NCBI RefSeq assembly: GCF_027125355.1
Contig: NZ_CP114052.1
Coordinates: forward strand, 62,001-126,000
Direction: 5' to 3'
Origin: Peptostreptococcus equinus
GTDB lineage: Bacteria; Bacillota; Clostridia; Peptostreptococcales; Peptostreptococcaceae
Length of the DNA stretch: 64,000 bases
The translations under genes and the position numbers were made by a program. This document shows positions 17,509 through 28,616 of the stretch, one piece after another (the first letter of the stretch is position 1; each line of letters opens with the position of its first letter). The notes beneath the pieces were generated by a model. That model worked only from the letters and a program-made list of their open reading frames with translations, was not told where the DNA came from and did no database searches.

Positions 17509-18949
17509 TCAAAAAAGAAGACCCATTGTAGAAGCTCTTGAAAAATATAAAAAAGAGAGAATAGTATCTTTTGATGTACCAGGTCACAAGCAAGGTAAGG
17601 GTCATAAAGCACTTACAGATTTTTTTGGTAGTGATGCTGTATCTGTTGACTATAATTCTAGTAAGCCATTAGATAATCTGACACATCCTACAGGAGTAAT
17701 AAAAGATGCAGAAGAGTTGGCAGCTCAAGCTTTTGGTGCAAAGTCTGCATTTTTTATGATTGGTGGAACTACATCATCAGTACAGGCTATGATCTTGTCA
17801 TCCACAAAGAGAAATGACAAAATCATAATGCCTAGGAATGTACATAAAAGTGCTATAAATGCACTTGTAATAAACGGTGCAATACCAATATATATAAATC
17901 CAGGTGTTGATAAAGAGCTTGGTATAAGCCTAGGTATGTCTGTTGAAGATATAAAATCAGCAATAGAAAAACATCCAGATGCCAAGGCTATATTAGTAAA
18001 TAATCCAACTTACTATGGTATTTGCAGTGATTTAAAACGAATTGTAAAAATAGCACATGAAGCTGGAATGTTGGTTTTAGTAGATGAAGCTCATGGAACT
18101 CATTTTTATTTTAACGAGAAATTGCCTATTTCAGCTATGAAGGCAGGTGCAGATATGGCTGCTGTAAGTGTACATAAAACAGGAGGTGCGCTTACTCAAA
18201 GTTCATTTTTATTATTAGGAGAGGGTGCAGATTCCGCATATACAAGACAGATAATAAATCTCAGTCAAACGACTAGCGGATCGTATTTATTGATGGCTTC
18301 TCTGGATATAGCAAGATCAAATCTAGCTTTAAATGGCAAAGAAATTTTTGAAAGAGTAATAAAAATGACTGATTATGCTAGGGAAGAAATAAATCTAATA
18401 GGTGGATATAGAGCTTTTGGTAAAGAAATAATAAACGGTGATACTGTATATGATTTTGATACTACAAAGCTTAGTATACATACTAGAGATTTAGGATTAG
18501 CTGGGATAGAAGTTTATGATATATTAAGAGATGAATATGATATACAGATAGAATTTGGAGATATAGGAAATATACTTGCTATTGTATCTGTTGGAGATAG
18601 AGAACTAGAATTAGAAAGATTAATTGGGTCACTATCTGAAATAAAAAGGCTAAAAAGTGGGTCTAAAATTGGAATACCAGATCATGAATATATAGATCCA
18701 ATAGTGAAACTTAGTCCCCAAGAAGCTTTCTATTCAGAGTCTGAAGTTATCGCTATAAAAAACAGTGTGGGAAGAATAAGTACGGAATTTGTAATGGCAT
18801 ACCCACCGGGTATACCAATATTGGCACCAGGAGAAAAAATAAGCAGGGAAATAGTAGATTATATAATTTTTGCAAAGGCTAAAGGTTGTAAAATGACGGG
18901 AACAAAAGATATGCAAATGAATGATATATATGTTGTAAAGGAGAAATAA
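17489..18949 (+). CDS. speA: PLP-dependent basic amino acid decarboxylase, probably arginine decarboxylase
   Basis: This is a fold type I (Orn/Lys/Arg) decarboxylase of the compact Bacillus SpeA kind, 486 residues. The N-terminal PGHKQGKG, VDEAHGTH (Asp199) and SVHKTGG (the PLP Lys is Lys230) are all present. The family covers lysine, ornithine and arginine enzymes. Arginine is inferred because agmatinase is encoded in the same operon, so agmatine must be the product. The start is the GTG at 17489, with AGAGGTG 4 nt upstream, inside the end of speD. Overlapping frames suggest translational coupling. Confidence 0.9.
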   Translation: MEEIYTNQKRRPIVEALEKYKKERIVSFDVPGHKQGKGHKALTDFFGSDAVSVDYNSSKPLDNLTHPTGVIKDAEELAAQAFGAKSAFFMIGGTTSSVQAMILSSTKRNDKIIMPRNVHKSAINALVINGAIPIYINPGVDKELGISLGMSVEDIKSAIEKHPDAKAILVNNPTYYGICSDLKRIVKIAHEAGMLVLVDEAHGTHFYFNEKLPISAMKAGADMAAVSVHKTGGALTQSSFLLLGEGADSAYTRQIINLSQTTSGSYLLMASLDIARSNLALNGKEIFERVIKMTDYAREEINLIGGYRAFGKEIINGDTVYDFDTTKLSIHTRDLGLAGIEVYDILRDEYDIQIEFGDIGNILAIVSVGDRELELERLIGSLSEIKRLKSGSKIGIPDHEYIDPIVKLSPQEAFYSESEVIAIKNSVGRISTEFVMAYPPGIPILAPGEKISREIVDYIIFAKAKGCKMTGTKDMQMNDIYVVKEK

Positions 18950-18950
18950 T

Positions 18951-19805
18951 ATGGAATTATGGTATAGTGAAATGCATACTGAGGATGTTAAATTTTCTAT
19001 TAGAATAAAAGAGCAATTATTGGCTGATAAGAGTCAGTTTCAGCAAATAGATGTATTTGAATCAAATGAATTTGGTAGATTTTTTACTTTAGACGGTTTG
19101 ATTATGGTGACTGAAAAAGATGAATTTATTTATCATGATATGATTGTACATGTGCCTATGGCTACAAATCCAAACATTAAAAATGTACTTGTGATAGGAG
19201 CTGGCGATGGTGGCACAGTGCGTGAACTATCAAGATATAAATCAATAGAAAAAATAGATGTGGTTGAAATTGATAAGTTGGTAGTGGATGTATGTTTGGA
19301 ATATTTTCCAAATACATCAGTAGGATTCAAAGATCCTAGAGTAGAATTATTTTACGAGGATGGTTTAAAATTTGTAAGAAATAAAGGAAGTAAATATGAC
19401 TTAATTATAGTGGATAGTACTGATCCATTTGGACCTGGTGAAGGACTTTTTACAAAGGAATTTTATGGAAACTGTTATAAGGCGCTTACTGAGGATGGAA
19501 TATTGGTAAACCAGCATGAAAGTCCTTATTATTCTTCTTATGCTAAATCTATGCAGAGAGCTCATAAGCGAATCAACGAATTTTTCCCAATAGCTAGAGT
19601 CTATCAGGCTCATATACCTACATACCCATCAGGTCATTGGCTATTTGGATTTGCGAGTAAAAAATATGATCCATTAGAATTTGATTCTAAAAAATGGAAT
19701 GAATTAGGTTTAAAAACTAGATATTATAATACTAACTTACATACTGCTTGTTTTGCACTTCCTAATTATGTAATAGATTTTCTTGAGGAGTCAAAAAATG
19801 ATTAA
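18951..19805 (+). CDS. speE: Spermidine synthase
   Basis: SpeE transfers the aminopropyl group from decarboxylated SAM to putrescine. The 284-residue protein has ELWYSEMHTEDVKFS at the N-terminus, the nucleotide-binding loop GAGDGGTVREL, the acidic VVEIDK, and DSTDPFGPGEGLFTKEFY, which carries the catalytic Asp. The start is 1 bp after the speA stop, with AAAGGAG upstream. It overlaps speB by 8 nt. Confidence 0.96.
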   Translation: MELWYSEMHTEDVKFSIRIKEQLLADKSQFQQIDVFESNEFGRFFTLDGLIMVTEKDEFIYHDMIVHVPMATNPNIKNVLVIGAGDGGTVRELSRYKSIEKIDVVEIDKLVVDVCLEYFPNTSVGFKDPRVELFYEDGLKFVRNKGSKYDLIIVDSTDPFGPGEGLFTKEFYGNCYKALTEDGILVNQHESPYYSSYAKSMQRAHKRINEFFPIARVYQAHIPTYPSGHWLFGFASKKYDPLEFDSKKWNELGLKTRYYNTNLHTACFALPNYVIDFLEESKND

Positions 19806-20640
19806 GGCTAACCCCGCTTTTATGGCTTGTGATACAGATTATGAAGATGCAAAAATAGTTATTTTTGGAGCTCCATTTGATGGAACAGTGAGTTATAGAC
19901 CAGGAACTAGATTTGCCAGTGCAGAGGTAAGAAAAGAAAGCTACGGTATAGAATCGTATTCACCATTTTTACAAAAAGATTTAGAAGAAAAGAATATTTG
20001 TGATATTGGAGACTTAGATTTACCCTTTGGAAATGCGAGAAGAGCTCTTGATGAGATTTATAAAAATACAAAAATGATAATAACAGATTCAAAAACTCCT
20101 CTGATGATAGGTGGTGAACACCTAGTAACATTAGGGTGTGTAGAAGCTGTATATGAAAAATATCCAGATTTGTGTATACTTCATCTAGATGCACATGCAG
20201 ATTTAAGAGAGGATTATCTAGGAGAAAAATTATCTCATGCATCGGTGATTAGGAGATGCTATGAGTTAATAGGGGATGGAAAAATATTTCAGTTAGGTAT
20301 ACGTTCAATGACAAAAGATGAAGATTTATTTGCGCAAAAACATACATATCAGTGTAAATACAATCTCTCAAAACTTGATGAATATCTAGAGATTATAGGA
20401 AATAGGCCTCTTTATATTACAATAGATTTAGATGTATTAGATCCGGCATTTTTCCCAGGAACGGGAACGCCAGAACCCTGTGGAATAAGTTCTATAGACT
20501 TGATAAATGCTATACATAAATTTTCAGGACTTAATATAGTAGCTATAGATGTAAATGAATTATCACCTCACTATGACCATAGTGGTGTATCTACTATTAC
20601 AGCTTGTAAGATGATTAGAGAATTATTGTTAACTATATAA
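19798..20640 (+). CDS. speB: Agmatinase
   Basis: SpeB is a manganese ureohydrolase that splits agmatine into putrescine and urea. Metal-site motifs of the arginase fold are GGEH, LDAHADLREDY and DLDVLDPAFFPGTGTPEPCG. The 280-residue length is typical. The longer frame starts at a TTG that is part of the ribosome binding site (GAGGAG, 19785-19790), so the ATG at 19798 is used. It completes the arginine to agmatine to putrescine to spermidine route encoded by this operon. Confidence 0.95.
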   Translation: MIKANPAFMACDTDYEDAKIVIFGAPFDGTVSYRPGTRFASAEVRKESYGIESYSPFLQKDLEEKNICDIGDLDLPFGNARRALDEIYKNTKMIITDSKTPLMIGGEHLVTLGCVEAVYEKYPDLCILHLDAHADLREDYLGEKLSHASVIRRCYELIGDGKIFQLGIRSMTKDEDLFAQKHTYQCKYNLSKLDEYLEIIGNRPLYITIDLDVLDPAFFPGTGTPEPCGISSIDLINAIHKFSGLNIVAIDVNELSPHYDHSGVSTITACKMIRELLLTI

Positions 20641-20647
20641 TCTTCAT

Positions 20648-20693
20648 TATAAAACAAGGAATCCCAGCAAAAAGCTGGGATTCCTTGTTTTAT
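20648..20693 (+). terminator. Terminator of the spe operon
   Basis: A perfect stem of about 20 bp (20649-20668 with 20674-20693) around an AAAAA loop ends in a T-rich run. It is one of the strongest hairpins in the window. 20694-20831 is AT-rich with nothing recognisable. Confidence 0.9.
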
Positions 20694-20831
20694 AGGTGAG
20701 CACAAATAAAATAGTTATAAATATAAAATTGATTAAAAGTAATGGACAAAATAATAAATGGAATTTATTAAGATAAAGAAAAATATGTGGAAAAATATTA
20801 TAAAAAATATAAAGATATTGTATACACGCTA

Positions 20832-20860
20832 TTGAAAACTTGATTGACAAGTGGTATAAT
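20832..20860 (+). promoter_or_regulatory. Promoter of rpoB-rpoC
   Basis: TTGAAA (20832-20837), a 17-bp spacer, then a perfect TATAAT (20855-20860). The predicted start is near 20867, giving a 5' leader of about 190 nt. Confidence 0.8.
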
Positions 20861-20887
20861 AATATACTGCTTATAATGTATAAGTAC

Positions 20888-21029
20888 GCGTATTTTTCAA
20901 ATGAATACGCTTTAATATTGAATATTTGCGGTTAATAAAGTGGGCTTGAGAGGATAAATTTCTGTTGCATTTAATTATCTAAAACAAGGTGGATTTTTAA
21001 TCGTAGATCTCATAAATTAACAAATGCAA
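20888..21029 (+). promoter_or_regulatory. rpoB mRNA leader with two paired elements
   Basis: GCGTATT (20888-20894) pairs with AATACGC (20904-20910). Further on, TTGCATTT (20965-20972) pairs with AAATGCAA (21022-21029), enclosing 49 nt and ending 18 nt before the rpoB ribosome binding site. rpoB is not preceded by rplJL here, so the leader may carry its own control. No known element is recognised. Confidence 0.4.
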
Positions 21030-21059
21030 TAAAAATTTAATTTAGTGAGGTGAATGTTA

Positions 21060-24000
21060 GTGGTACCATATCCAGTCACGATTGGAAAAAGAAACAGAAT
21101 GAGCTTTTCCAAGATAAAGGAAACAGCTGAGATGCCAAACCTTATTGAGATTCAAGTAGAATCATACAAATGGTTTTTGGAACAAGGTTTAAAAGAAGTG
21201 TTTACAGACATATCTCCAATAGAGGATTATACAGGAAATCTAATATTAGAATTTGTTGATTATTCACTTGATGAAAAACCAAAATATGACATTGAAGAAT
21301 GTAAAGAAAGAGATACTACATATTGCGCGCCATTAAAAGTTAAAGTAAGGCTAATAAATAAAGAAACTGGCGAAATCAAAGAGCAAGAAGTTTTCATGGG
21401 TGATTTCCCTCTAATGACAGATAGAGGAACATTCATAATAAACGGTGCAGAAAGAGTTATAGTTTCACAGTTGGTTAGATCACCAGGTGTGTACTATTCA
21501 GAAGAAAGAGATAAAACAGGTAGCAGACTAATATCATCAACAGTAATACCTAATAGAGGTGCCTGGTTAGAATATGAAACAGATGCATCTGGAGTAATAT
21601 CTGTACGAGTTGATAGGACTAGAAAGCAGCCAGTTACTGTACTACTTAGAGCATTGGGAATAGGAACTGATGCAGAGATACTAGAACTTTTAGGAGATGA
21701 TGATAGACTAAGAGCCACTCTAGAAAAAGATAATACCACTAATGTAGAAGAAGGTTTAGTTGAAATATACAAGAAACTTAGACCAGGTGAGCCTCCAACA
21801 GTTGATAGTGCATCTTCATTATTAAATGCATTATTCTTTGATCCAAAGAGGTATGACCTAGCAAAGGTTGGTAGATATAAGTTCAATAAGAAACTTGCCC
21901 TTTGTTATAGAATAATGGACAAGATAGCATCTAGAGATGTGGTAAATTCTGAAACTGGAGAAGTATTTGTAAAAGAAGGAGAAAAGATTTCTCTAGATGT
22001 AGCTAGACAGATTCAAAATTCGGGAATAAATGCCGTTTGGATTCAAATAGATGAAGAACATGAAGTAAAAGTTATAGGAAATAACTTTGTAGATATCAAG
22101 TCTCATATAAGCTTTGATATAGAAGATTTAGAAATAAAAGAAAATGTTCATTATCCAACTTTAAAGGAAATACTTGAAAAGTACGATGATGAAGATGAAA
22201 TAAAAGAAGTAATAAAGACAAATATCAAAACTCTAGTACCAAAGCATATATTATTAGATGATATAATAGCATCTATTAATTATGAGTTTAATCTATTCTA
22301 TATAATAGATGGTAAGGATAGAGTAGGTAATATAGATGATATAGACCATCTAGGAAATAGAAGAATCAGATGTGTAGGAGAATTACTACAGAATCAGGTT
22401 CGTATAGGATTTTCTAGAATGGAAAGAGTAATAAAAGAAAGAATGACTGTTCAGGATATGGATACAATAACTCCGCAGGCGCTTGTAAACATTAGACCTG
22501 TATCAGCGGCTATTAAAGAGTTCTTTGGTAGTTCACAGCTTTCTCAGTTCATGGATCAGACTAACCCTCTATCAGAACTTACTCACAAGAGAAGATTATC
22601 AGCACTAGGACCTGGTGGACTTTCAAGAGAAAGAGCAGGATTTGAAGTGCGTGATGTTCACCATTCACACTATGGTAGAATGTGCCCTATAGAAACTCCA
22701 GAAGGACCAAATATAGGTCTTATAAACTCATTATCTACATTTGCTAAGATTAATGAATATGGATTTATAGAATCACCTTATAGAAAATATGATAAGGTAA
22801 ATAAGAGAGTTACAGATGAAATACATTATTTAACAGCTGATGAAGAAGATTTGTTTGTAAGAGCTCAGGCCAATGAACCACTTGACGAAGAAGGACATTT
22901 CGTAAACCACAGAGTGATCTGTAGAACTGTACTAGGTGCAGTTGAATTGGTTTCAGAAGATAGAGTTGATTACATGGATATATCACCTAAGCAGGTTGTA
23001 TCTGTAGCCACAGCTATGATACCATTCTTGGAAAATGACGATGCCAATAGAGCCCTAATGGGATCAAACATGCAGCGTCAAGCAGTTCCACTAGTAAGAA
23101 GAGAAGCACCAGTAATTGGTACTGGTATTGAATATAGAGCAGCAAAGGACTCAGGAGCCGTTGTTGTAGCTAGAAATTCTGGTATAGTAGACAGAGTTTC
23201 AGCTGATGAAATTATAATAAAGAAAGATAATGGAGATAAGGATAGATATAAATTACTTAAGTTTAAGAGATCAAACTCAGGTACTTGTGTAAATCAGACT
23301 CCAATAGTAAGCAAAAATGAAGTTGTAAAGGCAGGAGACGTTATAGCTGATGGTCCAGCCACTGATCTTGGGGAAATAGCATTAGGTAGAAACTGTCTAA
23401 TAGCATTCATGACTTGGGAAGGTTACAACTATGAAGATGCTGTACTAATTAATGAGAGACTAGTAAAGGAAGATAGACTTTCTACAATTCATATAGAAGA
23501 ATATGAATGTGAAGCTAGGGATACTAAGCTAGGACCAGAAGAAATAACAAGAGATATACCTAATGTGGGTGAAAATGCCATTAAGAATCTTGATGATAGA
23601 GGTATTATAAGAATAGGTGCTGAAGTTGATTCAGGAGATATACTAGTAGGTAAGGTTACTCCAAAGGGAGAAACTGAACTTACAGCTGAAGAGAGATTAC
23701 TTAGAGCTATATTTGGTGAAAAAGCTAGAGAAGTAAGAGACACTTCATTAAAGGTTCCACATGGTGAATCTGGTATAATAGTCGATATTAGAATATTTAC
23801 TAGAGAAAATGGAGATGATTTATCGCCAGGTGTAAATGAACTAGTAAGATGTTATATAGCTAAGAAGAGAAAGATAAAAGTCGGAGATAAAATGGCTGGA
23901 CGTCATGGTAACAAGGGTGTTATCTCAAGAGTCCTTCCTGAAGAGGATATGCCATTTATGGAAGATGGAACACCTATGGATATAGTACTTAATCCACAGG

Positions 24001-24803
24001 GTATACCTTCTCGTATGAATATCGGTCAGGTACTTGAAGTACATTTAGGTTTAGCAGCTAAGAAGCTAGGATGGCATGTTGCTACATCAGTATTTGACGG
24101 AGCCAACGAATATGACATCATGGATGCTCTTGAAGAAGCTGGTTACCCAAGAGATGGTAAATTACAGTTATTTGATGGTAGAACAGGAGAAACTTTCGAT
24201 AATAGAATCACAGTAGGTTATATGTACTACCTGAAGCTACACCACTTAGTTGATGATAAGCTACATGCAAGAAGTACAGGACCATACTCACTAGTTACTC
24301 AGCAGCCACTAGGTGGTAAGGCTCAGTTCGGTGGACAGAGATTCGGAGAAATGGAAGTTTGGGCTCTTGAAGCATATGGTGCATCTCATATTCTTCAGGA
24401 AATATTAACAGTTAAGTCAGATGATGTTAAGGGTAGAGTTGAAACTTACGAAGCAATAGTAAAGGGTGAAAATATACCAGAACCAGGAATGCCAGAATCA
24501 TTCAGAGTACTGATGAAGGAATTACAATCACTTTGTCTAGATGTAAGTGCATTAGACAATGAAGGATTAGCAATAGATATAAAAGAATCAGTTGACGAAG
24601 AAGTATCTGATGACTTTAAAATCGAAAGCATAGTTCCAGAAGATATAGAAAGTACTCATGTGATTGAAGAAGTGGACGATCAAGACGCTATAATCGAAGA
24701 CGAAGAAATGGATGAAGATGAAGTTAACTTTATTGAAGAAATAGATGAAGATGACGCTGATTTTGATCAATTCGAAGATGATTTTGAAGATGACGAATTT
24801 TAG
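21060..24803 (+). CDS. rpoB: RNA polymerase beta subunit
   Basis: RpoB forms half of the RNA polymerase active site. The start is the GTG at 21060 ([21 protein letters not shown]): GAGGTGA directly abuts the ATG at 21054, but lies about 6-7 nt before the GTG. This gives 1,247 residues. The rifampicin pocket [19 protein letters not shown], followed by [13 protein letters not shown], has the sensitive-type Gln, Asp, His and Ser. The flap, [13 protein letters not shown] and the C-terminal clamp region are intact. The last 65 or so residues are strongly acidic ([10 protein letters not shown]). It is followed by rpoC after 75 bp. Confidence 0.98.
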   Translation: MVPYPVTIGKRNRMSFSKIKETAEMPNLIEIQVESYKWFLEQGLKEVFTDISPIEDYTGNLILEFVDYSLDEKPKYDIEECKERDTTYCAPLKVKVRLINKETGEIKEQEVFMGDFPLMTDRGTFIINGAERVIVSQLVRSPGVYYSEERDKTGSRLISSTVIPNRGAWLEYETDASGVISVRVDRTRKQPVTVLLRALGIGTDAEILELLGDDDRLRATLEKDNTTNVEEGLVEIYKKLRPGEPPTVDSASSLLNALFFDPKRYDLAKVGRYKFNKKLALCYRIMDKIASRDVVNSETGEVFVKEGEKISLDVARQIQNSGINAVWIQIDEEHEVKVIGNNFVDIKSHISFDIEDLEIKENVHYPTLKEILEKYDDEDEIKEVIKTNIKTLVPKHILLDDIIASINYEFNLFYIIDGKDRVGNIDDIDHLGNRRIRCVGELLQNQVRIGFSRMERVIKERMTVQDMDTITPQALVNIRPVSAAIKEFFGSSQLSQFMDQTNPLSELTHKRRLSALGPGGLSRERAGFEVRDVHHSHYGRMCPIETPEGPNIGLINSLSTFAKINEYGFIESPYRKYDKVNKRVTDEIHYLTADEEDLFVRAQANEPLDEEGHFVNHRVICRTVLGAVELVSEDRVDYMDISPKQVVSVATAMIPFLENDDANRALMGSNMQRQAVPLVRREAPVIGTGIEYRAAKDSGAVVVARNSGIVDRVSADEIIIKKDNGDKDRYKLLKFKRSNSGTCVNQTPIVSKNEVVKAGDVIADGPATDLGEIALGRNCLIAFMTWEGYNYEDAVLINERLVKEDRLSTIHIEEYECEARDTKLGPEEITRDIPNVGENAIKNLDDRGIIRIGAEVDSGDILVGKVTPKGETELTAEERLLRAIFGEKAREVRDTSLKVPHGESGIIVDIRIFTRENGDDLSPGVNELVRCYIAKKRKIKVGDKMAGRHGNKGVISRVLPEEDMPFMEDGTPMDIVLNPQGIPSRMNIGQVLEVHLGLAAKKLGWHVATSVFDGANEYDIMDALEEAGYPRDGKLQLFDGRTGETFDNRITVGYMYYLKLHHLVDDKLHARSTGPYSLVTQQPLGGKAQFGGQRFGEMEVWALEAYGASHILQEILTVKSDDVKGRVETYEAIVKGENIPEPGMPESFRVLMKELQSLCLDVSALDNEGLAIDIKESVDEEVSDDFKIESIVPEDIESTHVIEEVDDQDAIIEDEEMDEDEVNFIEEIDEDDADFDQFEDDFEDDEF

Positions 24804-24878
24804 GTAGTAGGCAAAGGGTAAAAGTAAATAGCAAAAAGCTATAATATATATTAGTATCAAAAGAAGGGAGAGAACTCC

Positions 24879-27800
24879 TTGTTTGAATTAAACAATTTTG
24901 AGTCGATAAAGATAGGTTTAGCTTCACCAGAAAAGATTAGACAGTGGTCAAGAGGAGAAGTAAAAAAACCAGAAACAATTAACTATAGAACATTAAAGCC
25001 AGAGAAAGATGGTCTATTTTGTGAACGAATATTTGGACCAACTAAGGATTGGGAATGCCACTGTGGTAAATACAGAAGAGTAAGATATAAAGGTGTAGTT
25101 TGCGACAGATGTGGTGTTGAAGTAACAAAGGCAAAAGTAAGAAGAGAAAGAATGGGACATATAGAGCTAGCAGCTCCTATGTCACATATCTGGTATTTCA
25201 AGGGTATACCTTCAAGAATGGGGCTATTATTGGATATGTCACCAAGATCTCTTGAAAAAGTACTTTATTTTGCTTCCTATGTAGTAACAGATGCAGGGGA
25301 TACAGGGCTTTCTTACAAGCAAGTGCTTACTGAAAGAGAATATAGAAGTGCTGTTGAAAAGTATGGATATAGTTTTGAAGTGGGTATTGGTGCAGAAGCT
25401 GTAAAGAAATTATTAGAAAATATAGATCTTGAAGCTGAATCAGCAGAACTTAGAGAAAATCTTAAGGATGCTACTGGTCAAAAGAGAATAAGAACTATAA
25501 GAAGATTAGAAGTTGTAGAAGCTTTTAAGAAATCAGGAAATAAACCTGAATGGATGATACTTGAAGCAATTCCAGTAATTCCTCCAGATTTAAGACCAAT
25601 GGTTCAGTTGGATGGTGGTAGATTTGCCACTTCTGACTTAAATGATCTTTACAGAAGAGTTATAAATAGAAATAACAGATTAAAGAGACTACTTGAATTA
25701 GGAGCTCCGGAAATAATTGTTAGAAATGAAAAGAGAATGCTACAGGAAGCTGTAGATGCTCTAATAGATAATGGTAGAAGAGGTAGACCAGTAACTGGTC
25801 CAGGAAATAGACCTCTTAAGTCACTTTCAGATATGTTAAAAGGTAAGCAAGGTCGTTTCAGACAGAACTTACTTGGTAAGAGAGTTGACTACTCTGGACG
25901 TTCAGTTATCGTTGTTGGTCCAGAACTTAAATTCTATCAGTGTGGTCTTCCAAAGAAGATGGCACTTGAATTATTTAAGCCATTTGTAATGGATAAGTTA
26001 GTTGAGAGAGGATATGCTCACAATATAAAGAGCGCAAAAACTATAGTAGAAAAGGTAAAACCAGAAGTATGGGATGTTCTAGAAGAAGTAATCAAGAGCC
26101 ATCCAGTTCTACTTAACCGTGCACCGACTCTACATAGACTTGGTATACAGGCGTTTGAACCAATCTTGGTTGAAGGTAAGGCTATAAAGCTTCACCCACT
26201 TGTTTGTACAGCATATAATGCCGACTTTGACGGTGACCAGATGGCTGTTCACGTTCCTTTATCAGTAGAAGCACAGGCAGAAGCAAGATATCTAATGCTT
26301 TCAGTAAATAATATATTAGCGCCAAAAGATGGTGCTCCAATAACTACTCCTTCACAGGATATGGTTCTTGGTTCATATTATTTAACAATAGAAGCACAAG
26401 AAGGTGCAAAGGGAACAGGATCAATATTCAAAGATTACAATGAACTATTATTAGCTTATTATAATCATGCCGTAGAATTACATGCTATGGTTAAACTAAA
26501 AGTTACTCTTGAAGATGGAAGAAACTCAATAGTTGAATCTACAGTTGGTAGATTTATATTCAATGAAGGAATACCTCAAGATTTAGGATTTGTAAATAGA
26601 GAAGAGGATCCATTTGGACTAGAAGTTGATTTCCTAGCTGATAAAAAATCTCTAGGAAAAATAATAGATAAGTGTTTTAGAAAACATGGAAATACAAAGA
26701 CTGCAGAACTATTAGACTATGTTAAGTCTATGGGTTACAAGTATTCAACAGTAGGTGGTATAACAGTTGCCGTAGCAGATATGGATATACCAGAAGCTAA
26801 ATATGAATACATCAAGAAGGCAGAGGAATTAGTTGACAAGTATGAAAAGGCATTTAGAAGAGGTCTTATTTCAGATGAAGAAAGATATGAAAAGGTAATT
26901 GAAACTTGGACAATAACAACTGAAAAAGTTACAGATGCTCTAATGGATGGACTAGATAGAATGAATAATATATTCATAATGGCACATTCAGGAGCCAGAG
27001 GTTCTAAGAATCAGATAAGACAGCTTGCAGGTATGCGTGGACTTATGGCCAATGCATCAGGACAAACAGTTGAAATACCAGTTAAATCTAATTTCCGTGA
27101 AGGTTTATCCGTAATGGAATACTTTACTTCATCACATGGTGCCAGAAAAGGACTTGCCGATACAGCTCTACGTACAGCCGATTCAGGTTATTTGACAAGA
27201 AGACTTGTTGATGTCAGCCAGGATGTTATAGTAAGAGATGTTGATTGTGGTACTACAGAAACAACTGAGGTATTTGCAATCAAGGATGGAAATGAAGTAA
27301 TAGAAGAAATTAGAGATAGAATTATTGGTAGATACACTATAGATCCAATTGTTGATCCTAAAACTGGTGAAGTTTTAGTTGAAGCAGATCAGATGATACA
27401 AGAAGATCAGGCAGATAGTATTGTTGAAGCTGGTATTGAAACAGTTCATATTAGAACAGTTCTTAATTGTAAGACTGAACATGGTGTATGTGCTAAGTGC
27501 TATGGTAGAAACCTTGCAACTGGTAAGTCAGTTAACATAGGTGAAGCTGTAGGTATAATAGCAGCTCAGTCAATCGGTGAGCCGGGAACTCAGCTTACAA
27601 TGCGTACATTCCATACAGGTGGTGTAGCCGGTGGAGATATTACTCAGGGTCTTCCTAGAGTTGAGGAGCTTTTCGAAGCTCGTAAGCCAAAGGGACTTGC
27701 AGTAATCACTGAAATATCTGGTAAAGTAGAAATAGATGAATCAGCTAAGAGAAAAGAAGTAATAGTAACATCTGAAGATGGACAATCTGAAGCATATCAG

Positions 27801-28412
27801 ATACCATATGGCTCAAGACTAAGAGTAAAGGATGGAGCTTTTGTTAAGGCTGGAGATCCACTTACTCAGGGTTCTATAAATCCACATGATATAGTTAGAG
27901 TTAACGGAATCGGTGGAGTTCAGGACTATATAGTTAAGGAAGTTCAGAGAGTTTATAGATTACAGGGTGTTGATATCAATGATAAGCATATAGAAGTAAT
28001 AGTTAGACAGATGTTGTCTAAGGTTAAGGTTGAAGATCCAGGGGATACAGATTTATTACCGGGTGGTTATGAAGATGTATTAAATTACAATAAGTGTAAT
28101 GAGGAAGCAATTTCTAAAGGTTTAAGACCAGCTAATGCTAAGAGAGTATTACTTGGTATTACTAAGGCTTCTCTTGCTACTGATTCATTCTTATCGGCAG
28201 CTTCATTCCAGGAAACTACTAGAGTGCTTACAGATGCAGCTATTAAGGGTAAAGAAGATCACTTGATAGGCCTAAAAGAAAATGTAATACTTGGTAAATT
28301 GATACCAGCAGGTACAGGTATGAAAAAATACAGAAATATAGCTATAGAAAAAGAAGAAATAGAATCTGAGTACGATATAGATACAGAAGATTTTGATGTA
28401 GAAGAATTTTAA
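24879..28412 (+). CDS. rpoC: RNA polymerase beta' subunit
   Basis: RpoC carries the catalytic magnesium loop, here [12 protein letters not shown]. The zinc ribbon CHCGKYRR...CDRCGVE is at the N-terminus, and the second zinc site appears as CGTTETTE and [13 protein letters not shown]. At 1,177 residues the length is typical of Clostridia. The start is the TTG at 24879 with AAGGGAG 8 nt upstream, giving the conserved [20 protein letters not shown]. The C-terminus is acidic ([10 protein letters not shown]), like that of RpoB. A terminator follows directly; the usual rpsL-rpsG-fusA genes are absent. Confidence 0.98.
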   Translation: MFELNNFESIKIGLASPEKIRQWSRGEVKKPETINYRTLKPEKDGLFCERIFGPTKDWECHCGKYRRVRYKGVVCDRCGVEVTKAKVRRERMGHIELAAPMSHIWYFKGIPSRMGLLLDMSPRSLEKVLYFASYVVTDAGDTGLSYKQVLTEREYRSAVEKYGYSFEVGIGAEAVKKLLENIDLEAESAELRENLKDATGQKRIRTIRRLEVVEAFKKSGNKPEWMILEAIPVIPPDLRPMVQLDGGRFATSDLNDLYRRVINRNNRLKRLLELGAPEIIVRNEKRMLQEAVDALIDNGRRGRPVTGPGNRPLKSLSDMLKGKQGRFRQNLLGKRVDYSGRSVIVVGPELKFYQCGLPKKMALELFKPFVMDKLVERGYAHNIKSAKTIVEKVKPEVWDVLEEVIKSHPVLLNRAPTLHRLGIQAFEPILVEGKAIKLHPLVCTAYNADFDGDQMAVHVPLSVEAQAEARYLMLSVNNILAPKDGAPITTPSQDMVLGSYYLTIEAQEGAKGTGSIFKDYNELLLAYYNHAVELHAMVKLKVTLEDGRNSIVESTVGRFIFNEGIPQDLGFVNREEDPFGLEVDFLADKKSLGKIIDKCFRKHGNTKTAELLDYVKSMGYKYSTVGGITVAVADMDIPEAKYEYIKKAEELVDKYEKAFRRGLISDEERYEKVIETWTITTEKVTDALMDGLDRMNNIFIMAHSGARGSKNQIRQLAGMRGLMANASGQTVEIPVKSNFREGLSVMEYFTSSHGARKGLADTALRTADSGYLTRRLVDVSQDVIVRDVDCGTTETTEVFAIKDGNEVIEEIRDRIIGRYTIDPIVDPKTGEVLVEADQMIQEDQADSIVEAGIETVHIRTVLNCKTEHGVCAKCYGRNLATGKSVNIGEAVGIIAAQSIGEPGTQLTMRTFHTGGVAGGDITQGLPRVEELFEARKPKGLAVITEISGKVEIDESAKRKEVIVTSEDGQSEAYQIPYGSRLRVKDGAFVKAGDPLTQGSINPHDIVRVNGIGGVQDYIVKEVQRVYRLQGVDINDKHIEVIVRQMLSKVKVEDPGDTDLLPGGYEDVLNYNKCNEEAISKGLRPANAKRVLLGITKASLATDSFLSAASFQETTRVLTDAAIKGKEDHLIGLKENVILGKLIPAGTGMKKYRNIAIEKEEIESEYDIDTEDFDVEEF

Positions 28413-28420
28413 TATATTAT

Positions 28421-28458
28421 AAAAATGACGTGGAGATTTATCTCCACGTCATTTTTAG
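28421..28458 (+). terminator. Terminator of rpoB-rpoC
   Basis: A perfect 16-bp stem (28421-28436 with 28441-28456) with a 4-nt loop and a T-run lies 8 bp after the rpoC stop. Confidence 0.92.
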
Positions 28459-28530
28459 ATTATTATTCAAATAATTTATTTTTTTTTCTGAAATTTATGG
28501 CTAAAAAAATGAATTAATATTTATAATATA

Positions 28531-28583
28531 AAAAAAACAGCAAGCTCAACACAATTGATGTATCAGACTTAGCTGTTTTTTAT
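28531..28583 (-). terminator. Terminator of the CWB2 gene
   Basis: AAAAAACAGC pairs with GCTGTTTTTT around a larger loop with an inner AAG/CTT pairing. The T-run on the minus strand serves the wall-protein gene whose stop lies just to the right. It could also work on the plus strand. Confidence 0.65.
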
Positions 28584-28616
28584 ATTTTATATTACATATA
28601 TAGATAAAAATTCAAG

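Noticed and set aside
20647..20850. 67-codon hydrophobic frame on the minus strand between speB and rpoB
   Set aside because: It reads through the spe terminator hairpin and AT-rich DNA. The hydrophobicity comes from the base composition, and there is no start signal.
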